Part shown: positions 23,668-35,322 of the stretch, piece by piece
Layout of the letters: each line of letters begins with the position of its first letter
How positions within the stretch are numbered: the stretch's first letter is position 1
Assembly (NCBI GenBank): GCA_021234155.1
Contig: JAJEKV010000021.1
Location: 11,277,523-11,341,522 of the forward strand
Length of the DNA: 64,000 nt
Source of the DNA: Isoetes taiwanensis
Lineage: Eukaryota > Streptophyta > Lycopodiopsida > Isoetales > Isoetaceae
Reading direction: 5' to 3'
Position numbers and translations under genes: made by a program
The notes under the pieces: generated by a model
What the model saw: only the letters and a program-made list of their open reading frames with translations
Told to the model about the DNA's origin: nothing
Databases searched by the model: none

Positions 23668-24112
23668 TGTGACGCTCCCTAAACATATACGGCGCTCCAG
23701 ACGTATACATACGGGGACTTCCCCCTCCCATGGCAACCAACTCACCATGAGCAGGGCCCTCCGTCTAACCCGGACCATCTATAGAAAGATGCCCGGGTGA
23801 AGGACACGGAGGTGTCATTCGGCCCACGCCTTCAATGGGACTCCTATGTCGCGGAAGCGTGCATACAAGGTTAGCATACAGCATAAGCATATCATAAATA
23901 TCCACCACGAAGGGTGGCACATCCATTCAACTGATAATAACAGAGAAGATGCATTTAATACTAGAGGAAACTCCCCAAACCCACGGCTCAGACTCTGATG
24001 AGGGTCGACTGATGGCTAGGTCTCAAGAGATCAGCAGACAGAATCTTGACATGGCGTTGGCTGGCATAGAACATCAGCTAGGGTTGTCCACTCCATCCGC
24101 CCCTCCTGCGCA
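23668..24112 (-). repeat. 5' LTR of Gypsy-1, terminal part (inverted)
   Basis: The reverse complement matches 36437-36892 of the 3' LTR, from ggaggggcggatgga through ccacccttcgtggtgg to gggagcgtcaca. It ends in CA next to the primer-binding site. It stops at 24112, the right inversion breakpoint. Confidence 0.92.
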
Positions 24113-24301
24113 GATTCCCGCTAGTTTAGGGATTTTCTTATTTCTTGTGCATAGTGTAAAAGCTTTATGAGATATATGTAAATACTTTTTTTGGGAAGTT
24201 ATGGAATCAAACCTGTATTTTTAATGACTTTTCATATATTTAAATACAAATTGTTAAATAAATAATAATTTTTTTATGACCTAGGAAAATGTGCCGAAAA
24301 G

Positions 24302-24309
24302 ATATAAAG
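24302..24309 (+). promoter_or_regulatory. Possible internal TATA box
   Basis: atataaag lies about 80 bp before the ATG of the second extra gene, followed by acattagggtttcatttcct, a plant-like 5'-UTR start with a telobox-type agggttt. Stretch 24113-24301 is AT-rich without coding signs. A separate promoter would explain how an ORF upstream of gag is expressed. Confidence 0.4.
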
Positions 24310-24387
24310 TCACTTTTTGGACATTAGGGTTTCATTTCCTTCCTTGCCTTCAGCGCCTTCCTCCTCCTCCCTTGTTCTTTGCTCGTC

Positions 24388-26424
24388 ATGGACCGCCCTA
24401 CTCTACAACAATGGTACCTGGATGGTGAGCATTGGGACCCTGCGGTTCCCTTTGATGTACTTCACCCTCATTTGCTCCAGCAGGTGGATCTCATCCACAA
24501 CATGCAAGCGCATCCAGACTATGCAAGTTTTCTGCAGTTCTTCCATGAGGAGATTGTGCCTGCATGCGTCTTCAACGAAGCAGACTCCCAGCTCTACCTT
24601 GACATCCACACCTTGATGGAGATGTTGGGAGATGATGACCACGCCCGCAATGTTCTTAAGGGCATTAGGAGAAGAGAAATCGACCTTCCTATTGTCACTA
24701 TAGACCGCGAGCTCTGTTTTGAGGCTCGTTTTGCACTGGCGATCATCATGGACCAGTACATAGAGGATGAACAGATACCTGCAGAGCAGTCGACCACGCC
24801 AGTACCCCCTGATCCGGAGGACGATGAAGTCGTCGACGAGCAAGATTTTGCAAGATGGAAAGAACTGACTACGGAGGCACCGAGAGGTCGTGATAAAGCC
24901 CTGAAGCTTGAAGGGCTAGATCTTCTCCCCATCATACTCTAGAGGATATCATGTGGGCTTACCGCGTCATCGCCGATATGCGGGGTCGGCGAAAGATAGA
25001 AGTCCTATATGACCTTGCAGAGTTCTGCCAAGATGACTTCATCGACTTCACAACGCCTGTTGTGCATCCGCCGCAAGTCCAAGGTTTGTTTGCATTCCAG
25101 CCACAGGAGATAGAGCCCATTGAGACCCTTTTATCTCTCCGGCAGTTCATAATGACCGATGATCCACAGCCTTCTGAGGAGCAGTTTGCGGCCGTCATGC
25201 GACCTCCTCCTGCAAGTCAGCCATTGGAGATTACTATGGCAGAGGGGGACCATGGTGAGGAAGACCTTTGTGATGCAAAGATGCGTCTTTGGGATGAAAA
25301 GGAAGAGGCCGAGCAAGAGAGAATATCCATCAACTTCAAAAAGGAGACAGAGACCTCAAGGATCCACAGATTAAGGCAATGGGCAATCACTTGACCCGAT
25401 TTTTCCTTTCTGCCTTCCGACAAGGTGAGGTTCTTTTCTTCTCCAAGTATTTGGGGCCTTCATCTGAAGCATCTTGGTGGGCACTCCGTGCATTATCCAC
25501 CTTGGCGGGCCACAAGAAGATTGATTATCATGCCACCACTATCACGTTGATTCGACGGGATCTTGCTAGAGTGGCATTGGGGGACGTGGCGGGCTACGCT
25601 AATATGCGTCTCCTTGTGGCGGCACCTCTGGCTACTTGCCTAGCACCGGATGCAGTAGCTCGAGCCGCCCTCTCTGCTAGTCCCAGCACCACCTTAATGT
25701 GCTACCGGCCGCCTCCTCAACCTATGGGGGAAAATGAGGAACCTAGTTCTTAAATATGTCTTGACAATTATAGATCTTTGTATTGCCTATCGATGTCATT
25801 TTTTATTGGCATTTTCAATGAGCCATCACATGGTAGATGGATGTACTATTTTCTTATGTTTCATTGTATTGTTGAATACAATTAAGTTGTCTTTTCCCTA
25901 CAATACTTGTCTCTCTCTTTTAGAGTTGAAGTATAAGGAATCATTCTGTATTGTACATTCATTTTTGCCGTCTTACAGACGATGAAGTGGAAGAGAACGA
26001 AGACGAAATACATGAAGAACTGCGAGGGGAGGAGCAGGGCTATGACGAAGACGATGGAGAGTATGAAGAGGATCATAATAATTATGAGGAAGAAGACCTA
26101 GAGGATGAAGGAGAGCCCTACGACCCAATTAAGGGTTTTGAGATTGTCAATATCCTCCGTGAGCATGCCTTCGAGCACCTAGAGCAGACACTCCGTCGTA
26201 CGTGGAATTATTGGGATATGACGAAGCACGAGGCCTTTGCTGACGCTAATGATCATCTCTGGCAGATCTTCTACGCACTTCGAGACCTCTTCAACTTGTT
26301 GATCATTAGTCCTACTTTGGATTACCAATATGTGATCATACAGGCATGGGCTCGCTATAAAGTAGTCAGGGCAGTGCGCGAGAGTATTCGTTACTCCATT
26401 CTGTACCCCTTCACGCAGCCCTAG
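24388..26424 (+). pseudogene. Second extra gene of Gypsy-1: novel domain, possible histone fold, acidic module
   Basis: Coding in three successive frames: 24388 to about 24930, about 24918-25370, about 25350-25753. A further exon-like ORF then starts at about 25979 after an acceptor (cgtcttacag). The ATG at 24388 opens MDRPTLQQWY. The N-terminal part has a block (QLY...DD...LPIVTIDRE) loosely like one in the H3-fusion protein (QLY...DD...YPIFHFNER). The third part holds KAMG (as in H2B before alpha-2), HKK before a strand-helix pattern, and LGDVAGYA, comparable to H2B PGELAKHA. H2A fits about as well, so I say only H2A/H2B-like, weak. The last part has a 45-residue acidic tract (DEVEENEDE...EEEDLEDE), as in histone chaperones, then a helical domain (LWQIFYALRDLFNLL) of unknown type. 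A poly(A) signal follows at 26562. Confidence 0.5.
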
Positions 26425-26561
26425 GCCTCATCTCCACAGTCTCTTCATAGCTACGCGTGTATTTGTTTGGAATTGTCTCATGTATAATCATCAGTTTTGT
26501 GCTATATGGTCTCCAGTTTTGTTAAAACACTCCTTTGATGTAACCATGACTTTGTCTTCGT

Positions 26562-26567
26562 AATAAA
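26562..26567 (+). terminator. Poly(A) signal of the second extra gene
   Basis: AATAAA within gtaataaaactg, 138 bp after the stop of the acidic ORF, followed by T-rich sequence (ctttcttcaactctgtttta). With the TATA-like box at 24302 it makes 24.3-26.6 kb look like a complete transcription unit placed before gag. Stretch 26425-26746 otherwise holds only this 3' UTR and the gag leader. Confidence 0.5.
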
Positions 26568-26746
26568 ACTGCTTTCTTCAACTCTGTTTTATTGTACTGT
26601 TATGGTTATTGGTTGTCTTCTTCTTGTTATCACAAGTGGGATGAGTTTACTTATCTTTCTCCTCTTCCTGTTTAGACGGTGCACGCCCATGGGCTGACAC
26701 CGACAGTAACCGTCAGTTTTACCCCGGACCGGGGAGCTTCGCGATT

Positions 26747-27646
26747 ATGAAACGCCAGCTCACCGAGCTCCAAGCCTATGTGTTAAACACAAACCCTCCG
26801 CAGTTCGCACCTGAGAATGGACCAGAGTTACCGCCAGCACCGCCAAGTCCACCACCCGAGCAGCCACCCGCACCGGAACCAGCACCCATGCCTGTGCAGA
26901 TGAAACACCATGCTAAGCGACGTAGAAGGTCTTCTAGCGAGAGTGCCACGTCTTCACAGACCGACACCTCGGAATCTTCGGAGTCATCCGTCTCCTCAGG
27001 TCACCATGCCAAGAAGGATAAGGAATACCGCAAGACCGTGGACACCGCCATTACAAGCATATGGAAGAATAGGAAGTTAGCCCAGTTTGATGGGAAATCC
27101 AGGGGCGGTCTTAATGCGGAATCTTGGTTAGACGAGATGAAAGAATTTGGAAAATCATATGGTATGACGGAGAAGGATACAAGGAAGGTTGCCACCACCA
27201 ACCTCACAGGTGCAGCTAGGATTTGGTGGAAAGGTTATGCTAGAGCTACACATCTAGACAGAAGCAGATGCAAGTTTAGGAAGTTTGCAAAGGCTTTTAA
27301 GTCGCACTATGTGCGCTTGCCAAGTGCCAATCTGATAACTTTCTGAGGTTGGAGCGAAGGGTATGTCGGTTCAAGCCTATCTTGACGAAGTTCATGCTTG
27401 AGGCTATATGTGCGGGTATGAATGAGAAGAGGGCGGTGGAAGGATATATTGAAGGGTTGGCACCAAAATTAAAAGAATGGTTAAAGCCATAGACCCAAAT
27501 CATTGCGTAGGCCGAGGCTAAGGCATTAAACCTCGAGGAGGACATACCAAAGAACCAGTATCAGCGTCCTGCCTCCTATTCTCGCCTCGCCCTTACACAC
27601 CGTATAAGCCTCGTTCTCCAAATCTCGGACCCCAAAGAAAATTCAA
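26747..27646 (+). pseudogene. Gypsy-1 gag (capsid), frameshifted
   Basis: The ATG at 26747 starts a 200-residue frame. Residues 20-55 are Pro-rich, residues 55-90 are basic and Ser-rich (KRRRRSSSES), and a retrotransposon capsid domain follows (GLNAESWLDEMKEFGKSYGM...LTGAARIWWKGYA...FKSHYVRLPS). The frame is lost at 27343, and the rest of the capsid is spread over other frames with stops until 27646. The protein would form the virus-like particle. It is followed directly by the nucleocapsid knuckle in the pol frame. Confidence 0.8.
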
Positions 27647-30600
27647 ATGGCTGACGGGGATAAGAAAGTCACCTTCACCGTGCCAGATAAGCCCAATAAT
27701 ATGGGTAGCTCCATCCGGGACCTCTTACGGTCTATTCCCAAAGAGGCTCAAGCACAACTCCGCAAGGATAAGGCATGTTTTAGGTGTATGCGGCCCGGGC
27801 ACATGATGCAGAACTGCCCTTATGTCACACAAATTGCTCAGCTGGCCATGGCCGACCTCGACTGGAACGATCTCGAGTCCTCACCACCTGTTGACGAGGA
27901 GGCTCACGAGTACATTCACGGTGCGTCTCATATTTTTGCAGCTATTGAAACCGGCAATGCTGAAAGTCAGCCTGCCGTTATTTCTGCTATAGGCCAGGTA
28001 GACAGTAAACCTTTTGTTATTCTTATGGATACGGGTAGTACCCATAATTTTGCTTCTCCCAGAATGGCCCAAGTATTGAAACTTGAGACCTTCATATCCA
28101 GACTGAGACCAGTGACTTTAGCCAGTGGTAAAATCCGACATACGAATGGCCGTCGTATTAACCTCAATATGCAGCTGCCAGGTGCTCCAGTTGCATTGGG
28201 TGCCGAGCTAATGGATATCGGCAAGTATGATCTTATTGTTGGCATGGAATTCTTGGCATCTGCTAAAGCCAATATAGACTGCGAGAAACGGGAAGTGACC
28301 TTCAATGCAGCTAATGGAGCCCGAGTAACTATAAAAGGTGATCCATTAAACCCCATTATGCAGTCCATGTCTATCAGGCAGTTAGATAAAGCTTTTCGCA
28401 AGGATAAGGTACTTTGCGTTATCAGATTTGCCTCCATTGAGTCGGATGCTAAGCAGAAACAGATAGTGGATGCATTGCCAGAGAACATTGCTACTCTTCT
28501 CAGGGAATTTAAGGATCTCTTTCCAGATGAGATCCAGAAGCTTCCTCCTTTTAGAGACGTGGAGTGTGAGATAGCTTTGGAACTGGGTACTAAGCCTACC
28601 AGTAAGGCGCCATACCGCATGAGTCCTCCGGAGTTGGCTGAGCTTAAGAAGCAACTCCAGGAGCTATTGAACCTAGGCTTCATTCGGCCTAGTGTTTCAC
28701 CTTTTGGTGCTCCTATTCTCTTTGTTAAGAAGAAGGATGACTCCATGAGGATGTGCATTGATTATAGGCAGCTCAACAAGCATACGATAAAAAATCGCTA
28801 TGCTTTACCTAGAGCAGATGATCTTATGGACCAATTGCAAGGGGCCAAATACTTCTCAAAAATTGACTTACGCTCTGGGTATCACCAGATACGAATAACA
28901 GAGGAGGACATCCATAAATCTACTTTTCGTACTAGATACGAGCATTATGAATTTACAGTTATGCCTTTTGGTTTAACTAATGCCCCCTGCAACTTTTATG
29001 CGGTTGATGAATGATGTCTTCCGAGAGTACTTGGATGATTTTGTTGTCATTTTCTTCGACGACATTCTCATCTACAGTAAAACCCTTGAGGAGCATGAGA
29101 AGCATCTTCGGATGGCCTTGCAGAAACTGAGGCGCCACCAGCTCTTTGCAAAGTTCTCTAAGTGTAAGTTTGCCACGCCTAAGGTGGATTATCTGGGGCA
29201 TGTGATTTCAGCCGAGGGAATTGCTACAGATCCAGCAAAGATAGAAGCAGTCAAGGATTGGCCCATCCCGGGTAATGTTTCAGAGGTCAGGAGTTTCTTG
29301 GGATTGGCAGGATATTACCGGAAGTTTGTCAAGGACTTTGCCAAAATTGCAGCGCCTCTCACCGACCTTACAAAGCATGAGAAAGTCAAGGATTGGGTCG
29401 AACACTGGAAGGCAAAAGTCCAGGTAAGTTTTCAGAAACTTAAGGATGCTTTAACGTCAGCACCAGTCCTCACCTTGTCGGACCCAGAGAAGGATAAGCT
29501 AGTAGCAATGAATGCCAGTAAAATTGCTACCGGGGGAGTCCTAATGCAGGAAGGGAGGGTTATTGCCTATGATTCTAAGAAGATGAATGAGACCGAACAA
29601 CGATACCCTACCCATGATCAGAAATTGTTAGCAGTTGTCCGCGCTTTACGTATATGGAGACACTACCTTCTTGGTAGGAGATTCCAGCTTGATACGGATC
29701 ACCAGAGTCTCCGTTATCTTTCTATCCAGCCAAATCTCAATCTCCGTCAGAGAAGATGGATGGAATTTTTGGAGGAGTATGATTTTGAGATTATGTATAA
29801 GCCTGGTAAGCACAATGTGGTTGCGGATGCTTTGTCACGCCATCCCTTGATAACCCGAACCCATTGTAATGCAATTTCTACGCTCACCAGTGAGTTTGGG
29901 AAGCAAATAGAGCAAACTTTGGCTACGGATCCAGAATTCCGTGAAGTGTGGAGCAGTTTAGCCAAAGAGGCATGCACAGATAAGGAGCGTGAGGCTTTCC
30001 GCTCTTATAAGAACGAGGGCAACCTGCTTTATTACAAAGATAAGTTGTGTGTACCCGAGACTTCAGGAGTCCGTAGGCTTATTCTTCATGATACACACAA
30101 CAGCTCTATAGCTGGACATGCAGGTTTCATGAAGACCTACTTTAATATTCGCTCCAGCTACTATTGGCCACGTATATATGAAGAAAGACATTGCCAGATA
30201 CATTAAGCAATGTCAAGTGTGTCAGCAGACCAAGGCCGAGCAATTAAGGATTCCAGGAGAATTGCAACCTCTGGATGTGCCCAATGCCAAATGGGAAGTG
30301 ATAACCATGGATTTCATTGTGGGCCTTCCACGTACCCTCCGTGGATATGATGCCTTAATGGTAGTGGTCAACAAGTTGTCGAAGATGGCTCATTTCTTGC
30401 CATGTCGTACCACAGATACAGCCTTAGACACAGCCTTGCTGTTCGCAAAGGAAATCTTCAGATTACACGGGATGCCACGAGTCATAGTATCCGACAGGGA
30501 TCCCAAGTTTGTAAGTGCATTCTGGAAAGATTTCTTTGCCACCATCCAGACCAAGCTTGCTATGAGTACAGCATATCATCCTCAGACGGATGGACAGGCG

Positions 30601-31385
30601 CACCAACCGCATTATAGAGGATATGTTGTGAAGTTATGTGTGGAGTAAGCAATCTCAGTGGGCTGACTATATCTATTTAGTAGAGTTTGTCTATAACAGC
30701 ATGAAACAGGAGTCTTCTAGAATGTCTCCCTTCATGATAAATTATGGTTATCAATGCCTTACTCAGATACATGGCACAATCCCGTTTCTAAGGTGGAGGT
30801 TTCTCAACAACTCCTCTTGGAAATGCAAGCGTTGGTTGAGGAAGTTCGGGGGTATTTATTGGTTGCGCGTAGTCGTCAGAAGAGTGTGGCTGATAAGCAT
30901 AGGACCCAACGAGTTTTCCAGGTGGGCGATTCAGTTTGGCTCAAAATTAAGGTTAAGCAAGCCAAGCTTAAGATTGGTAATTGCAAGAAACTGGCACCCA
31001 GATGGGCTGGGCCATTCAAGATCATTGAACGTGTTGGAGAGCAGGCATGGCACCCCGCTTGAAGATCCACAAGGTCTTTCACGTCAGTCTTCTGAAGCAA
31101 CATACTCCTGATCCAGAGGAGATATTGGATACACCCACTCTCCTTGAAATGACAGAAGAGCATCTTGAGACGATAGTGCCTGAAGTTCTTCTTGATCGGG
31201 CCTATAAGCAGACCAGAAGGACTCAAATGCTACAATATTTGGTCAAGTGGAAGCACTTGCCAACTGAGGATGCTACGTGGGTAATGAAGATAGACCTTGA
31301 AAAACACTATCCGGACTTCATGCGGGAATCTCAGGGCCGCACCATCAACGATGTCATCAACCCCCCACCCGGCGGTAAGCTTTGA
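27647..31385 (+). pseudogene. Gypsy-1 pol: knuckle, protease, RT, RNase H, integrase, chromodomain
   Basis: In order: CCHC knuckle [14 protein letters not shown] (about 27775), aspartic protease with MDTGSTHNF (about 28025), RT with [12 protein letters not shown] and the catalytic FFDDILIYS (about 29050), RNase H to DALSRHP (29845), integrase with zinc region CQVCQQTK, MDFIVGLP and VSDRDPKF, and a C-terminal chromodomain (EVLLDRAY...QYLVKWKHLP...TWV, about 31180-31320). Such chromodomains guide integration to heterochromatin. Damage: a 1-bp frameshift at about 28985; the first RNase H Asp is Asn (MNAS for TDAS, 29511) and the YEKELLA Glu is Lys; a 5-bp loss at about 30600 removes the integrase catalytic Glu; further shifts lie at 30640-31060. 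Confidence 0.92.
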
Positions 31386-31654
31386 AGGCTTCATTCGGCA
31401 CGGATCATGCAGTAGGCATGGGAGTAGATGCATCGTAAATAAAAGTAGTTACCGATGATGAGATCACCTTGGTGTTCTCTAGGACATGGTCTATTGTCAG
31501 TGTAGGCATGACCGCGGATTGCTTGGAAAGCATGTAGCTGATAGGCCGCCTTCATCTCGGCTATAATGGGAACTTGGCCATTCCTTATGCCGCAATGAAT
31601 TGCGAACCATAGGCATGATAGTTTTCCCTTGTAGATAGGTTTCTCTTTTTTTTT

Positions 31655-34600
31655 TCTTTTTTTTTTTGAAGGATCAAATTAACTAATATTTATCCAAAAT
31701 AAATACAAAGATGAGCGATACTAGGGTACTCCTGCCCACACTAGAGCGAGTACCCACCAGACATGTGTATCTACCTATGACTCATGCCACAAATCGGCCC
31801 AGACTGTCTACAATGTGAAGGGTTCTTTCCCAAATCGCTGGTTTGAACTGTTCTTTACAAGGAGACGCCAGGTAAGAAAGATATAGCTTGTACCTCAACT
31901 GTGGGACCAAAGCCCCTGGCTGCATCTCTGCATTCCTGAACACCTTCATGCATCGCCGCTTCCAAATGAGCCACAACAACCAGGCTTTACACAAATGAAA
32001 GGCCAGACTCTGAAGCTGGGACCACCTGTTAAGGTACACCCCCAAAAGAACCTCTTGACTCCGGAGCGAGGTATGGAAGAGGCGCTGGACCCACTGCCAT
32101 GCCGGCTGGATATGTGAGCAAAGAAACATGCAATGTTCCAAGGTCTCCACACAGGTACCACACATAGGACACAGGTCGCTGATTCGCGGGTTGATCCTGT
32201 GAACCCACATGTTTACCCGCAGGGAGCGATGCACAATCTGCCTCTCGAATCTTGGGAGGCGAGATTGGGTTCCACACCCATTTCCAGATGAAGGCCCAAT
32301 CATCTCCCGGCACCTGAAGACTCCAACCGTCCGAAGGTGGCAGCTCATCCTGAATTGCCAAAAGCCCATAACAGGATCTCATGAAATTCAAGGGATCTAC
32401 TTTCGGGTGGCACTTCCACATATCGCCCCGATGCTCGGGAGGTGCAGCTGCGAGCATTGGCCACCAAACAAAGCGAGCAATCCGCTTGAAGCCGAAATCT
32501 GTTCGCGAAAAAGCTGCCAGGGTGCCAGCTGCCCATCAATATACCACTCTGCCACCGTCAACACCCCACACTGCGCCCATTTGCGCTGAACACGGGGGTC
32601 GACGGAGGCTGCTAGAACCATAGGTGTGCATGGTCCGAGCGGGATCCACCAAGATGCCTCCGGCTGAACGCACCTGGTGGTGTCAATTGCAACAAATGAC
32701 GGACCCTCCGCTCCCCAAGCTCGCGAGAGCCCCCGAAATGGAGAGGCATGAGCGTGACGGCCCGATATCCACGCCTAACAACGCCACGGGGGCCGCTGGC
32801 ACGGGACGGCTTTATGAAAACTACCGAAAGTGAGACAAATGACCGATGAAGCAAGATCAAGCCCTAAGGAGTCGAAAGATTCTCAAGAATGGCAAGGACA
32901 AACTTAGACAGGAGGACCTGCTGGCAGAGAGATCAAAGAAGCCGAAAGTCCGCCTGGGCAGCCTCTTTAGGGCGCCGCACTTCCACCAGCCACCTTAACG
33001 ACCGCCCCCTCCTCATTGCCTCCCCATACAAAGTTACGCACCATAGAGGAGATTTCCCGCACCTTGCTTTCTGGCGCCAGGATGATAGAGGCCATATAAA
33101 TATGAGTCGAGCATAGGACGGACTTTGCTACTATGACCCTGCCAGCCATGGACAGCTTCCCCCCCTTCCACCAATTAAGGTGCCGACGCAGTCCCACCAG
33201 AATGTCCTCCCACACAGCAGACATTGAGATGTCGATGCCGAACGGGATACCCAAAAGCCTAGAGCAAGTGCCCTGCGGCTGCGTTCGCCACGGGAATTGG
33301 GACATGACCATCGGCATGGGATCAGCTGCCGGCCACAACGCCGAGCACTTCGTCCAATTCATGAGGCAGCCAGAAGCAAGGGAGAACGTATCCAGTAGCT
33401 CCTTCGTGTTTAAAAGATTCCTCTCATCAGCCTGCAAAAAGAGGAACGAATCATCGGCGTACTGACTCCCAATCTGCGAACCATCTGCCATCCTCAGCCC
33501 CTCCACCACACCCGCCTCTACTGCAGAAGTCAACAGCTGCGAGAGGGCCTCCGCCACAATGGTAAAGAGGAAGGGCGCCAAAGGGCATCCCTGGCGAACT
33601 CCACGCCCCACCCTAAAGATCGCAGATGACTCGCCGTGACACAGGAGGGTGGCTCTGGCGGACGTTAAAAGCTCTGGGAGCCACCGCGCAGAAAGCTCTC
33701 CCACATCCAAAGGCTAACATCATCCTTTTCAAGAACGTCCACCGCACACTATCATAGGCCTTTCGCGGTCCAGCCGGTACACACCGCGACCTGCTTCGCC
33801 CGATGAATGCCCTCGAATGTGGCTGCTATGTTGCTAAGAATCTGCCTGCGCGGAATGAAGCCAGACTGCATGGGACTAATAGTCTCTTTCAAGACCACCT
33901 GCAACTGAACGAAAGTGCCTTCAAGATAATTTTGTATATCTCTAGCCGACAAAAGCATAATAGGGCGCCAATCAAAATGAAGTCGGCTCCTTCACCTTCC
34001 GGTAGATCAGCGAGATCGCACACGTGTTGAGCCTATAGTCAGCGCTTAACCTGGCAGGATCTTGATAGGTCTGCAACACCGTGTCTCCCACCCAATCCCA
34101 ATATTCTTGGAAGAACTCGACCGGAATGCCGTCCAGACCAGGGCACTTATGGGGGGCCAAGGCACGGCAAGCCTCCTCAAGCTCCTGCTTTGTGAGCGGG
34201 CGCTGCAACACCCGCCTCCCATCTGCCGACACCTTGCACGACACTTTACTGAGCACAATCTCCTCCATTACATCTGTATAGGGATATCTCTTCTCCTGAA
34301 AAAATTGAGAGAAGTGCTGAAAAGTAGCCAGCTTGATGTCCGCCGGCGAATTCAAGATACGACCATCAGCCAATGCCAGTGACGACATTGAGGCCGCATA
34401 CTTCTTCTGTCGCGCAGCCCTAAAGAACATTCGAGAGTTAGTGTCCCCCTCCCGCAGCCAGGTGACCCCTGCTTTGACCCTTGCCTGAGCAGCCCTCCTG
34501 GATTCATCTGCTGCAATGCGACGCAAAATCTCATTCTCTCGCACCCCATCAGACAGCTGAGACCTAAGGGCTTCCAATTCGCGATACAATGCCTCTAACT

Positions 34601-34893
34601 CCTCCCTCTCCTGCCGTGCTCTCCGACTTCCCCACGACTTGGCGAATGCCTTGACCTCAGCTAAGGCCTGTACCATTCCCGCCATCCCGGAGTTATCTCG
34701 AAAGATACGAAACCAGATCTGCTGGCAACCCCACGAGAAATCAGCATCCTTCAGGTAGGTGGTGTTTAACTTGAACACAGTGCGGCCCGGCCTGGCTGCA
34801 GTCGCTCCCTGGGAGATCAACTGAGGAAAATGGTCAGAGACCGCGGTAGACAAAATGTTCGTCCGCCTGAGCTGAGGCGCCTGGTCCGCTGCT
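31655..34893 (-). mobile_element. LINE-2: 5'-truncated L1-type element in Gypsy-1
   Basis: The minus-strand poly(A) appears as T runs at 31645-31667. Coding begins at the right inside the endonuclease (SDHFPQLI, about 34840). It continues with RT pieces KCPGLDGIPVEF, GVRQGCPLAPF and the catalytic YADD (about 33445), and ends with a zf-RVT domain (CPMCGTCVETLEHCMFLC) and WLIWKRRCMKVF. There are several frameshifts. Possible T-rich target duplications (taggtttctcttttttttt and tagggtttttcttttttttt) suggest insertion between the chromodomain and the polypurine tract. It is GC-richer than its surroundings. Confidence 0.88.
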
Positions 34894-35308
34894 AGGGTTT
34901 TTCTTTTTTTTTCTTATAGGGGGTGGTCCCTTCAACCACAATTACTTAATTAATATGCATATACTGATGTATTGACTTGTGCAGGCCAGTGAACGGTACG
35001 TGACCTGCCCATGTATAAAGGGTTGCTGATGGCCCAAGTTTTCGAGTTTTCATGTTGTTTTCATGAGTCGCATCTTCTTAGTGCGATGTTTGCTATTGGA
35101 CTTCGGTCCTTCAGACTTCTTCTTGTCATGATCATGTAAAAAGCACCTTCGTGCTTAAACATTTATGTGTTTTTAAACTCTACCTCTATTACTTTCGGGA
35201 ATAAGGAATCACTTTTCTTTTCTTATATATAACTTGTTATATTTCATTTTCTTAAGATGTGCGTCATTTGTTTTAACTAACCCCAATGCTGAGGGCAGCA
35301 TTATTTCT
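34894..35308 (+). other. 3' untranslated region of Gypsy-1
   Basis: Sequence between LINE-2 and the polypurine tract, continuing 31386-31644 on the other side of the LINE. It has no ORF. It ends in aatgctgagggcagcattat, a small hairpin just before the tract, as often seen in gypsy elements. Confidence 0.6.
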
Positions 35309-35322
35309 AAGGGGGGGGAGAA
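35309..35322 (+). other. Polypurine tract of Gypsy-1
   Basis: aaggggggggagaa directly precedes the TG of the 3' LTR. It primes second-strand synthesis and confirms the plus orientation of gag-pol. Confidence 0.9.

Larger units (their letters stand above)
17471..24112 (-). other. Inverted segment of Gypsy-1
   Basis: The left end joins LTR sequence (ctgcaaa) to the H3 gene. The right end joins LTR sequence in the opposite orientation (ctgcgca) to gattcccgc. Turning the segment round restores the LTR as ctgcaaa|tgcgcagg, against ctgcaaagtgtgcgcagg in the 3' LTR, so only gtg is lost. It also puts LTR end, primer-binding site and the H3 gene into the sense strand of Gypsy-1. Confidence 0.88.

Noticed and set aside
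24500-24530. Motif MQAHP shared by the H3-fusion protein and the second extra gene as proof of homology
   Set aside because: It lies at different relative positions in the two proteins (residue about 196 versus about 40), so it is not collinear with the other similar block.
32889-33116. Plus-strand ORF starting MARTNLD, at first sight another H3-tail mimic
   Set aside because: Only four residues match, and it lies antisense to the RT of LINE-2, so it is a chance shadow ORF.
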